NCBI GenBank assembly: GCA_965215995.1
Contig: OZ244128.1
Location: forward strand, 5,518,001 to 5,582,000
Direction: 5' to 3'
DNA from: SZUA-309 sp965215995
Lineage (GTDB): Bacteria; Pseudomonadota; Gammaproteobacteria; Pseudomonadales; Azotimanducaceae
DNA: 64,000 bases
In this document: piece after piece, positions 27,804 through 35,684 of the stretch
How the letters are laid out: each line of letters opens with the position of its first letter
Numbering within the stretch: position 1 is the stretch's first letter
Notes under the pieces: generated by a model
Databases searched by the model: none
What the model was told of the DNA's origin: nothing
What the model saw: only the letters and a program-made list of their open reading frames with translations
Made by a program: the position numbers and the translations under genes

Positions 27804-29395
27804 CAGTGCTCCCGGGTCTTGGCGAATGTGATCTCCGGCCAGCGATCTTCCACCAGCGAAAGGTTCGCCCGGGTGGGCGCAAGGTAGGTCAGATATCCAC
27901 CACCATCCAGTGCCAGCTGCTCTTCGTGCTTGCGCTTGAACTCGTCGAGCATCTTCTCATCATCACAGGTCACCCAACGGGCGGTGAAGATGTTGGCTTC
28001 CTCATAGACGCAATCGGCCCGATACTCATCTTTCAGTCGGTACGCCACCAGATCGAACTGCAGCACCCCGACGGCACCGACGATGAGATCGTTTCTCGTA
28101 AACGGCTTGAAGATCTGACTCGCACCTTCTTCTGCCAGCTGGTCGAGTCCTTTCTCCAGCTGTTTGGTTTTCAACGGATCCTTGACGCGAACCCGCCGGA
28201 AGAGCTCCGGTGCGAAGTTGGGAATGCCTTTGAACCGCAGCGCTTCACCTTCGGTGAACACATCGCCGATCTGTATGGTGCCGTGATTATGCAGCCCGAT
28301 GATGTCCCCGGGGAAAGCCTCTGTCGCCTGCACCCGGTCACCGGCCATGAAGGTGACCGCGTCCGTCACCTTGATCTGTTTTTCCAACCGTACGTGGCGC
28401 ATCCGCATGCCCTGTTCATAGGTTCCTGAGCAGACCCTTAAGAAGGCAATCCGGTCGCGGTGCTTCGGATCCATGTTCGCCTGAATCTTGAACACGAAGC
28501 CGGAAAACTGCTCATCAGTCGGCTGAACGGTTCTGCTCTGAGTTTCCCGGGGCTGGGGTGGGGGTGCTGCAGCAACAAAACCATCGAGCAGCTGGCGCAC
28601 GCCGAAGTTTCCGAGGGCGGTGCCGAAGTAGACGGGTGTGAGGGTCGCAGTCAGGAAATCGTCGAGCTCGAAGCTGTGACTGGCGCCACGGACCAGCTCA
28701 ATCTCCTCCACGAAGCCCTCGTACTCATCACCTAAAAACGCTTTGGCTGCTTCGCTGTCGAGACCTTCAATCTCATCATAGGGATGAATGTGATGGCCGT
28801 GGCCTTGCTCGTAGCAGACGATACGATCCGTTGTGAGGTCGTAGACTCCTTTGAAGTACCGCCCCATGCCGATGGGCCAGTTCATGGGCGCGCACTGGAT
28901 CTGCAGGATGTCTTCAATCTCATCCAGCACCTCGATGGGATCGCGGATTTCCCGGTCGAGCTTGTTGATGAAAGTCAGGATGGGCGTATCCCGCAGCCGG
29001 CAAACCTCCATCAGCTTGATGGTACGCGGCTCCACGCCACGCGCCCCGTCAATCACCATCAGCGCGGAATCCACGGCCGTAAGCGTGCGGTAGGTGTCTT
29101 CTGAAAAGTCTTCGTGACCCGGCGTATCGAGCAGGTTCACCACGGCGTCCGCATACGGGAACTGCATGACCGACGTGGTTACCGAGATGCCTCGCTCCTG
29201 CTCCATGGTCATCCAGTCGGAGGTGGCGTGCCGATCGGACTTACGGGACTTCACCGTACCGGCGAGCTGGATGGCGTTGCCGAACAGCAGCAACTTCTCG
29301 GTCATCGTCGTCTTGCCCGCATCCGGGTGAGAGATGATGGCGAACGTTCGGCGGGCGTCGACTTCCCGGGCAAATACCGCCGGACTGGCAGCCAT
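27803..29395 (-). CDS. prfC: Peptide chain release factor 3
   Basis: Ribosomal GTPase that recycles RF1/RF2 after peptide release. The 530-residue protein has the G1 loop SHPDAGKTT at about residues 22-30, switch II DTPGHEDFSEDTYR, and the guanine-specificity NKLD, all in the RF3 order. The RF3 C-terminal domains follow (GVLQFDLVAYRLKDEY). It is third in an apparent operon holD-like, rimI, prfC, sirB1-like; E. coli has the comparable holD-rimI-yjjG-prfC. Confidence 0.96.
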   Translation of the reverse strand: MAASPAVFAREVDARRTFAIISHPDAGKTTMTEKLLLFGNAIQLAGTVKSRKSDRHATSDWMTMEQERGISVTTSVMQFPYADAVVNLLDTPGHEDFSEDTYRTLTAVDSALMVIDGARGVEPRTIKLMEVCRLRDTPILTFINKLDREIRDPIEVLDEIEDILQIQCAPMNWPIGMGRYFKGVYDLTTDRIVCYEQGHGHHIHPYDEIEGLDSEAAKAFLGDEYEGFVEEIELVRGASHSFELDDFLTATLTPVYFGTALGNFGVRQLLDGFVAAAPPPQPRETQSRTVQPTDEQFSGFVFKIQANMDPKHRDRIAFLRVCSGTYEQGMRMRHVRLEKQIKVTDAVTFMAGDRVQATEAFPGDIIGLHNHGTIQIGDVFTEGEALRFKGIPNFAPELFRRVRVKDPLKTKQLEKGLDQLAEEGASQIFKPFTRNDLIVGAVGVLQFDLVAYRLKDEYRADCVYEEANIFTARWVTCDDEKMLDEFKRKHEEQLALDGGGYLTYLAPTRANLSLVEDRWPEITFAKTREH

Positions 29396-29452
29396 GAAGA
29401 CCTCTGATCGTGAGAAAAGCGGGCGATTATACCGAAGCCCGTCCGGCGCCTG

Positions 29453-29926
29453 CTAACTTCTCGACGCGTCCCGGGTTGCAAAGAAGTTTTCCAGGTCGAG
29501 CACGAGCACCCGGGCGTCTTCATGGCCGATATGGGCGGGATAGTAATCCTTGCGCAGACCCACCTCGGTGAAGCCGATGGAGTCATAGAGCCGGGCGGCA
29601 ATGTGATTGGTCGGGCGAACCTCGAGAAAAAGCGCATCCGCCCCGGCCTCATGGGCTTTCTCCAGAGCGTACATGACCAATGCCCTGCCGAGGCCGCCAC
29701 CCTGCTCGCTGGCACGGATGCAGACGTTTAGCAGATGTGCCTCACCGGCTCCGATGGTGACAATGGCATGGCCGAGGATTTCGTCGTCCTGCTCGAGCAC
29801 CCAGCACTGATTGCCCACCTTCAGGCAATCGCTGAACACACCGCGGGTCCAGGGAAAGTCGTAGCCGGTAAACTCGTTTGCCAGCACCGCATCCAGATCA
29901 TCGGCAAACATGGGTCGAATCTTCAT
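29453..29926 (-). CDS. rimI: Ribosomal protein S18-alanine N-acetyltransferase
   Basis: GNAT enzyme that acetylates the N-terminal alanine of S18. From the ATG at 29926 the protein has 157 residues and begins MKIRPMFADDLDAVLANEF. The acetyl-CoA pyrophosphate loop is EQGGGLGRAL (about residues 76-85), followed by FLEVRPTNHIAARLYDSIGF, the usual RimI motif B. The start overlaps the upstream stop as ATGA. The longer open frame from 30010 overlaps the upstream gene and is not used. Confidence 0.93.
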   Translation of the reverse strand: MKIRPMFADDLDAVLANEFTGYDFPWTRGVFSDCLKVGNQCWVLEQDDEILGHAIVTIGAGEAHLLNVCIRASEQGGGLGRALVMYALEKAHEAGADALFLEVRPTNHIAARLYDSIGFTEVGLRKDYYPAHIGHEDARVLVLDLENFFATRDASRS

Positions 29927-30501
29927 CGGCGCCCTTCGAGCTCGGTCCAGAGCGAACGCTTCTTCTGCCCGTCCACCATCAACTCGGCAAGCGGGGCCAG
30001 CAGAATGCAACCATCAGGTACCTGACCGAGCCGATCGGCCACTTCCCGCCCGATGAGCAGAGTCGAAGGGTCCAGATCGTCGATCTGTTTCGAGAGGAAG
30101 GCGCTCAGGGCCTTCCGAACCGCTTCGGCGTTGTTGTCGACGCCCGGTTGGGGCCAATCGAACGCCAACTGGGTGCTTTCGCCACCGAACATGCCGCTAC
30201 CGGCGGCAAGAAGATCCAGCGCGAAGCGCCTGGCGGCCTTCGACGGGCCCAGCTCAATCAGCATCAGCACCGGGCCTTTGCTGAGACAGGCCACACTGAA
30301 CGGGGCCACAGCCGGGCCGGCAGCTCGAGCAGGCGCTGGGCCGGGCCGCTCTACCGGCAAATCCTCCGGCACGCTGACCCTGGGGACTGACAGCTCGCTC
30401 AACGGATCTGCCGGGCCGGTTCGAGCCAGCCAGACATCCACGCCCATCTGCCGCAGCATTGTGCGCTTCCTCGCCGACCTGTTCGCCTCGACTTCACTCA
30501 T
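29923..30501 (-). CDS. Candidate divergent DNA polymerase III psi subunit (HolD-like)
   Basis: A 192-residue protein of unclear family. Near the N-terminus is MLRQMGVDVWLARTG (about residues 15-29), which resembles the chi-binding segment at the start of E. coli psi (LQQLGITQWSLRRP). The protein ends in a tryptophan-containing helix (RSLWTELEGRR), again as in psi. In between are a Pro/Ala-rich linker (about 40-65) and an alpha/beta core. Position supports the idea: in E. coli holD lies directly upstream of rimI. Similarity is weak by eye, so HolD is an inference. It is coupled to rimI. Confidence 0.6.
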   Translation of the reverse strand: MSEVEANRSARKRTMLRQMGVDVWLARTGPADPLSELSVPRVSVPEDLPVERPGPAPARAAGPAVAPFSVACLSKGPVLMLIELGPSKAARRFALDLLAAGSGMFGGESTQLAFDWPQPGVDNNAEAVRKALSAFLSKQIDDLDPSTLLIGREVADRLGQVPDGCILLAPLAELMVDGQKKRSLWTELEGRR

Positions 30502-30548
30502 GCCTAATCATTGTACACTTAGCGCCCCCAAGGAACGGCGCCTTGACG

Positions 30549-31628
30549 ATGAAGTACCTGACAGACGACACCCGCATCACCGGCATGGAAGAGGTGGTAG
30601 CTCCGAACGAGCTGCTCTCGGACATTCCCATCAGCGATCGGGTTTCAGAGCTCGTCTTTTCGAACCGGCAGTCCATCAGCCACATGCTCACCGGTGAGGA
30701 TCCCCGGTTGCTCGTCATCATTGGCCCCTGCTCCATTCACGATCCAGCCGCCGCACTCGAATATGCCGATCGGCTGGCAGTACTGGCTGGCGATCTCAAA
30801 GACCGGCTGCACATTCTGATGCGCGTGTACTTCGAGAAGCCACGCACCACTGTGGGCTGGAAGGGTCTGATCAACGATCCGAATCTGAACAACTCCTTCG
30901 ACATCAATCATGGCCTGCGTGTCGCCCGGGGACTGCTGCGGGATATCGCCGAACGTGGCCTGGGCACCGGCACCGAATACCTGGATCCCATTACACCGCA
31001 GTACCTGGGTGATCTGGTTTCCTGGGGCGCCATCGGTGCCCGAACCACGGAAAGCCAGATACATCGCCAGCTCGCCTCGGGCCTCTCCTGCCCTATCGGC
31101 TTCAAGAACAGCACCGATGGCTCCATCCAGGTGGCCGTTGATGCAATCGGCAGCGCCGCCAACTCTCACATCTTCCTGTCCGTGACCAAGCAGGGACATT
31201 CGGCCATCTTTTCCACCTCCGGCAACGAGGATTGCCACGTGATTCTCCGTGGCGGTGGCGGCAAGCCCAACTACGACAATCCGTCCGTGCACTACGCAGC
31301 CCGACTGCTCGAGCAGGCTGGCCTGACCCCCCGGGTGATGATCGATATGAGTCATGCCAACAGCGAGAAGGACCACCGCAAACAGATCAAGGTCTGCGAC
31401 GACATCTGCAATCAGCTGCGTGATGGCGAGCCCCGCATATTCGGGGTGATGATCGAAAGCAACCTGATCGAAGGCAATCAGAAAGTGGCGAGCCCGGACG
31501 CGCTCACCTATGGCCAGAGCATCACGGATGCCTGCATCGGCTGGGAAGATACCGAGCGTTGCCTTACTTACCTGGCTGAAGCGAGCGCCGCCCGGATCGC
31601 CGGCCTCGCACAAGCCGCTCCAGCATGA
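30549..31628 (+). CDS. 3-deoxy-7-phosphoheptulonate synthase (class I DAHP synthase)
   Basis: Condenses phosphoenolpyruvate and erythrose 4-phosphate in the first step of aromatic amino acid synthesis. The 359-residue barrel has VIIGPCSIHDPAAALEYA (metal-binding Cys, about residues 55-72), RVYFEKPRTTVGWKG, KNSTDG, and the late SHANSEKDHRKQ. These mark the AroF/AroG/AroH type. Which amino acid inhibits it cannot be read by eye. I use ATG 30549; a TTG lies six bases upstream. The 3' end overlaps the convergent msrQ by 65 bp. Confidence 0.95.
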   Translation: MKYLTDDTRITGMEEVVAPNELLSDIPISDRVSELVFSNRQSISHMLTGEDPRLLVIIGPCSIHDPAAALEYADRLAVLAGDLKDRLHILMRVYFEKPRTTVGWKGLINDPNLNNSFDINHGLRVARGLLRDIAERGLGTGTEYLDPITPQYLGDLVSWGAIGARTTESQIHRQLASGLSCPIGFKNSTDGSIQVAVDAIGSAANSHIFLSVTKQGHSAIFSTSGNEDCHVILRGGGGKPNYDNPSVHYAARLLEQAGLTPRVMIDMSHANSEKDHRKQIKVCDDICNQLRDGEPRIFGVMIESNLIEGNQKVASPDALTYGQSITDACIGWEDTERCLTYLAEASAARIAGLAQAAPA

Positions 31629-32232
31629 GCAGCACGAACACGGTGAGATAGAGCACGCTCTCACCGTAGTCGTCCTTGGTCAGCCAGAAATGATGCAGCA
31701 CACCGAGGGCGACGGCCGGATATACAGCAATGTGCAACCTGCTCCAGCGCCGGCCTAGTCTCGCCCGCCAGCTGTTGGTTGAGGTTATGGCCAGCGGCAC
31801 GAGCAGCAGCAGCCCGAGAAAACCCACCGTGATGTACGGCCGTTCAGTCAGATCCTCCAGGATCTGCCGCCAATCGAAACCGGCGAAGAACCCGAGATAT
31901 GCCAACAGGTGCAGGCAGACGTAAGTAAAGGCAAACAACCCGACCAGCCTGCGATAACGCATCAGCATGGGCGCATCTAGTGTTCGCCGCGCTGTTGAGA
32001 GCGCGAGAACACCGAGTAGCATCCAGAGACCCCACTCTCCTAAGTAGGTCACTACGGCCTTGGCCGGATCGGCACCAAGTTGACTCCCCGGTTCCACCAG
32101 CTCACCGATGATGTCGGTAACGAGAACGACGAGCGGTAGCGCCAGGAGAGCGAACAGGGCCAACTTCTTCCAGAATTCAGTAATGGCGAGAAAGGTCCAT
32201 GCCGCTGTAAAGGGAAGCCACCTCTTCCGCAT
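31564..32232 (-). CDS. msrQ: Haem-binding membrane subunit of methionine sulfoxide reductase MsrPQ
   Basis: Cytochrome b-type membrane protein that passes electrons from the quinone pool to MsrP. Six hydrophobic helices are visible. Conserved histidines lie in VCLHLLAYLGFF, SRLHIAVYPAV and LGVLHHFW, the likely haem ligands. LGADPAKAVVTYLGEWGL matches the MsrQ opening. The start is uncertain: in-frame ATGs at 32238 and 32232 overlap msrP by about 60 bp, and no ATG/GTG starts exactly at the msrP stop. I list 32232. Confidence 0.9.
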   Translation of the reverse strand: MRKRWLPFTAAWTFLAITEFWKKLALFALLALPLVVLVTDIIGELVEPGSQLGADPAKAVVTYLGEWGLWMLLGVLALSTARRTLDAPMLMRYRRLVGLFAFTYVCLHLLAYLGFFAGFDWRQILEDLTERPYITVGFLGLLLLVPLAITSTNSWRARLGRRWSRLHIAVYPAVALGVLHHFWLTKDDYGESVLYLTVFVLLMLERLVRGRRSGRRSLQPGK

Positions 32233-33145
32233 AGCCATTGAAGGGCAGCGTCGGCATCCAGTTCTGATCGAACAGGGTGCTGGGCATGCGCCGTTCCCGC
32301 GCTTGGCTCCAGCGCGGATGGTCGACATCCGGATTCACGTTGGCGTAGAAACCGTATTCCTCAGGCTGGAGCAGGTGCCAGGTGGTTTTCGGCTCGGTTC
32401 GCGTGAAGCGGATGCTGACGATGGATTTGATGCTCTTGAAGCCGTACTTCCAGGGCACCATCAGTCGCCACGGGGCGCCGTTCTGATTGGGCAGGTCTTT
32501 CCCGTACACACCCGTCACCATCAACGTCAGCGGATGCATGGCTTCATCCATTCTCAAACCTTCGACGTACGGCCAATCGATGCCGGAAAAGAGGGTTCTC
32601 TGACCGGGCATCTCCCTGGGACGGTACAGGGTTTTAAACTCGACGTACTTGGCCCGAGAGGTGGGTTTCAGCCGGGCAAGAATGTCCTTGAGCGGTATCC
32701 CGAGCCAGGGCACGACCATGGACCAGGCTTCGACGCAGCGGAATCGGTACACCCGCTCTTGTGGCGTCATACCCTTGATCAGATCTTCATAGTCGAACTC
32801 GCCGGTCACCTCCGCTTCTCCCCTCACCTTCACCTTCCAGGGCGATGTGGTCAGTCGATGCGCATAGCGGGCCGGGTCGTCCTTGTCTCGGCCGAACTCG
32901 GAGAAGTTGTTGAAGCCGGTGACGATCTCTTCCGGTGTCAACGGCTCCGCTTCGGAGGGTAGCGAGGTGGTGTCAGCGCTCGCACCTTCAGCGCTCGCCC
33001 GCGCCGTGCGAGGCAGCAGGGCGGCCGGGAGCGCAAGCGCACCAGCACCGAGACCCAGCTCGCCGAGGAATGCGCGCCGGTTGCGGAATATCCTTTCCGA
33101 GGTTATCTCGGAAGGTCTGATAGGATCGGGCTTTCTGATCAGCAA
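32177..33145 (-). CDS. msrP: Periplasmic methionine sulfoxide reductase catalytic subunit
   Basis: Molybdopterin enzyme of the sulfite oxidase family that repairs oxidised methionines in envelope proteins. A twin-arginine signal with NRRAFLGELG at about residues 22-31 and a hydrophobic stretch ending ARA near 50 directs folded export. The molybdenum-ligating cysteine is C137 in VYRFRCVEAWSMVVPW. The start is TTG at 33145, with an AGGAG sequence seven bases upstream supporting it. It sits after pssA in the order ilvC-pssA-msrP-msrQ. Confidence 0.95.
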   Translation of the reverse strand: MLIRKPDPIRPSEITSERIFRNRRAFLGELGLGAGALALPAALLPRTARASAEGASADTTSLPSEAEPLTPEEIVTGFNNFSEFGRDKDDPARYAHRLTTSPWKVKVRGEAEVTGEFDYEDLIKGMTPQERVYRFRCVEAWSMVVPWLGIPLKDILARLKPTSRAKYVEFKTLYRPREMPGQRTLFSGIDWPYVEGLRMDEAMHPLTLMVTGVYGKDLPNQNGAPWRLMVPWKYGFKSIKSIVSIRFTRTEPKTTWHLLQPEEYGFYANVNPDVDHPRWSQARERRMPSTLFDQNWMPTLPFNGYAEEVASLYSGMDLSRHY

Positions 33146-33211
33146 CTGGGTCTCCTCGTTTCCAGCGCCCTGCCTGGGGACACTACTGAGACCTGCAGGT
33201 AGCTGCGGAGT

Positions 33212-34066
33212 TCACTGGGCCGAGCGTCGGCGCCGCTTGCGAGCCCGTCGCCAGAAGTGCTGGATGGGGCCCGAAGCGGCATAGACCAGCGCAATCAGCA
33301 GCAGCACCCGGGGCGGGTCCAGTGCCAGGACGGCGAACACCAGTACCACGGCGACCAGGGTAATGAACGGCACTCTGCCCTTCAGTTCCAGCACCTTCGG
33401 CGAGAAGTAGAGGAAGTTGGAGACCATCAGCAAGGCCACACCAACCACCACGAAGCCCATACTCACAGCGGCGGCCAGGGAGGGCACGCCGAGGCCGAAG
33501 TCCGTCCAGGCCCAGACCATACAGGCAATGATGGCCGCTGCGGCCGGGCTCGCCAGCCCGGTGAATGTCTTGTTATCGCCTTTGGTGTTGAATCGGGCGA
33601 GACGCAATGCCGCACAGGCCATGTAGATGAAGGTGGCTACCCAGCCGGCCTGTCCCAGGCTGTCCAGCCCCCAGGAGAAGGCAACCAGCGCCGGAGCCAC
33701 GCCGAAGGCAACCATATCGGAAAGCGAATCGTACTCAGCGCCGAACTGACTTTCGGTGCGCGTCCAGCGGGCGACTCGGCCATCCGCGGTGTCGAGCAAT
33801 CCGGCAACCAGAATGGCCAGTGCGGCGGCGACGAAATCACCGTTCATGCCGGCGACGATGGCGAAAAAGCCGGCGAACAGCGCACCTGTAGTGATCAGGT
33901 TGGGCAGCAGGTAGATGCCCCGGCGTCGGGCCTTGCCTTCTTCCTCTGGCGCCGTTTCTTCCTCTAGCGCCGTTTCATGCTCAGACGCCATTTCTTCCTC
34001 AGGCGCCGCTCCCGCGCTGTGCTCCCCATCCGAGGGGACTGCCTTGAGCTTGCGGTCGTCGCTCAT
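33212..34066 (-). CDS. pssA: CDP-diacylglycerol-serine O-phosphatidyltransferase
   Basis: Integral membrane enzyme making phosphatidylserine, the precursor of phosphatidylethanolamine. The CDP-alcohol phosphotransferase motif is complete (DGRVAR, then G, then YDSLSD), near residues 88-111, within about seven membrane helices. The first 50 residues are a hydrophilic acidic tail built partly from a 6-residue repeat (ETAPEE, ETALEE and variants) coded by an 18-bp tandem repeat. The rest is of normal type II PssA form. It follows ilvC by 24 bp on the same strand. Confidence 0.93.
   Translation of the reverse strand: MSDDRKLKAVPSDGEHSAGAAPEEEMASEHETALEEETAPEEEGKARRRGIYLLPNLITTGALFAGFFAIVAGMNGDFVAAALAILVAGLLDTADGRVARWTRTESQFGAEYDSLSDMVAFGVAPALVAFSWGLDSLGQAGWVATFIYMACAALRLARFNTKGDNKTFTGLASPAAAAIIACMVWAWTDFGLGVPSLAAAVSMGFVVVGVALLMVSNFLYFSPKVLELKGRVPFITLVAVVLVFAVLALDPPRVLLLIALVYAASGPIQHFWRRARKRRRRSAQ
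33939..34010 (-). repeat. 18-bp tandem repeat x4 inside pssA
   Basis: Four head-to-tail 18-bp units (33939-33956, 33957-33974, 33975-33992, 33993-34010). The first two differ at one base and the other two are more diverged. They are in frame and code for six-residue Glu-rich units in the N-terminal tail of PssA. Same period and total length as the repeats at 38311 and 44927. Confidence 0.85.
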
Positions 34067-34090
34067 ACCGCTCCTGATTGCGGGCCGATC

Positions 34091-35110
34091 CTAGTTCTTG
34101 TCTTTATCGACCAGTCTGTTTTCCTGAATCCAGGGCATCATAGCACGCAAGCCCTCGCCCACTTCCTCGATGGCGTGGCCCTGACTGATGCGCCGCATGG
34201 CCTTGATGGAAGGTGCGCCGGCCTGATATTCGGCGACGAATTCCTTGGCGAAGCGTCCAGTCTGGATCTCCTCCAGGATCTTCTTCATCTCCTTCTTGGT
34301 TTCCTCGGTGACTACCCGCGGGCCGCGGGTCAGGCCACCATACTCTGCCGTGTTGGAAACCGTGTACCACATGTTGGTGATCCCGCCTTCATAGAAGAAG
34401 TCGACGATCAGCTTGAGCTCGTGCAGACATTCGAAGTAAGCCATCTCGGGTGCGTACCCTGCCTCGACCAGGGTTTCGAATCCGGCCTGAACCAGGGCCG
34501 CTGCACCGCCACAGAGCACGGCCTGCTCTCCGAACAGATCCGTTTCCGTCTCCTCGCGGAAGGTGGTCTCGATGATGCCGGCGCGCCCACCGCCATTCGC
34601 GGAGGCATAGGACAGCGCTGTGTTCTTAGCCTGACCGGTCGCATCCTGGAAGACGGCGATCAGGCTCGGCACACCTCCGCCGGCGACGTACTCGGAGCGG
34701 ACGGTGTGACCCGGTCCCTTCGGCGCAATCATGATCACGTCCAGATCGGCGCGAGGTTCGATCAGCCCGAAGTGGATGTTGAAACCGTGCGCAAAGCACA
34801 ACGTCGCACCTTCTTTGGCATTCGGCAGGATCTGATCCCTATACAGCGCCTGCTGATGCTCATCCGGTGTCAGCACCATGACCAGATCGGCATCCTTCAC
34901 CCCTTCGGCCACTTCCTGCACGGCGAATCCCGCGTTCTCTGCCTTGCGCCAGGACTCCGACCCTTCACGCAGACCAATGGCGATGTTGCTCACGCCGGAA
35001 TCACGAAGGTTGTTCGCATGGGCGTGGCCTTGAGAGCCGTAGCCGACGACGAGCACATTCATCTTCTGAATCAGGGAAAGGTCGGCATCTTTGTCGTAAT
35101 AAACTTGCAT
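34091..35110 (-). CDS. ilvC: Ketol-acid reductoisomerase (NADP+)
   Basis: Second step of valine, leucine and isoleucine synthesis. The class I enzyme of 339 residues has the nucleotide loop VVGYGSQGHAHANNLRDSG at about residues 21-39, with GLREGSESW following. The active-site region includes KGPGHTVRSEY and the C-terminal all-helical domain LKLIVDFFYEGGITNMWYTVSNTAEYGG. It is transcribed after ilvI-ilvN with an 82-bp gap. Confidence 0.97.
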   Translation of the reverse strand: MQVYYDKDADLSLIQKMNVLVVGYGSQGHAHANNLRDSGVSNIAIGLREGSESWRKAENAGFAVQEVAEGVKDADLVMVLTPDEHQQALYRDQILPNAKEGATLCFAHGFNIHFGLIEPRADLDVIMIAPKGPGHTVRSEYVAGGGVPSLIAVFQDATGQAKNTALSYASANGGGRAGIIETTFREETETDLFGEQAVLCGGAAALVQAGFETLVEAGYAPEMAYFECLHELKLIVDFFYEGGITNMWYTVSNTAEYGGLTRGPRVVTEETKKEMKKILEEIQTGRFAKEFVAEYQAGAPSIKAMRRISQGHAIEEVGEGLRAMMPWIQENRLVDKDKN

Positions 35111-35192
35111 GAGGTTTCCTATCTGGATGCTGTGTTTGTCTGCTTGTTCGCTTCGCTCGGTGAGGTACGTCTGCTGGTCCGTCGCGATCAGC

Positions 35193-35684
35193 TCATACGC
35201 TGAGGATCTTCTCGCCCCGCCCGACTCCGGACACGCCGGTGCGCGCTACTTCGAGGATGGCCAGCTTGCCAATGGCCCTGATGAAGGCATCGAGCTTTTC
35301 GCTCGGTCCGGAGAGCTGCACCGTATAGCCGGTTGGTGAGACGTCGACGATCTGGCCACGAAATATGTCCGTCGTGCGCTTCACTTCCTCCCTGCTATCT
35401 CCCTCAGCGCGGATCTTCACGAGCATGAGCTCCCGCTCCACATGATCTGCTTCGGACAGATCGACCACCTTCACCACCTCCACCACCTTGTACAGGTGTT
35501 TCATGATCTGCTCGATCTTGCTGTCGTCGCCGATGGTGGTGAGGGTCAGCCGGGAAAGTGTGGGGTCCTCGGTGGGTGCCACGGTCAACGATTCGATGTT
35601 GTAGTTACGCTGAGCAAAGAGGCCTACCACCCGGGACAGAGCACCGGGTTCGTTTTCCAGGAGCACGGCAATGATATGGCGCAT
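35193..35684 (-). CDS. ilvN: Acetolactate synthase small (regulatory) subunit
   Basis: Regulatory ACT-domain subunit that activates the large subunit and confers valine inhibition. The 163 residues open RHIIAVLLENEPGALSRVVGLF with YNIESLTVAPTEDP, the canonical ACT segment (1-75). The second half is the usual IlvH/IlvN C-terminal domain. Its ATG shares one base with the TAA stop of the large subunit gene. Named ilvH in some species. Confidence 0.96.
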   Translation of the reverse strand: MRHIIAVLLENEPGALSRVVGLFAQRNYNIESLTVAPTEDPTLSRLTLTTIGDDSKIEQIMKHLYKVVEVVKVVDLSEADHVERELMLVKIRAEGDSREEVKRTTDIFRGQIVDVSPTGYTVQLSGPSEKLDAFIRAIGKLAILEVARTGVSGVGRGEKILSV

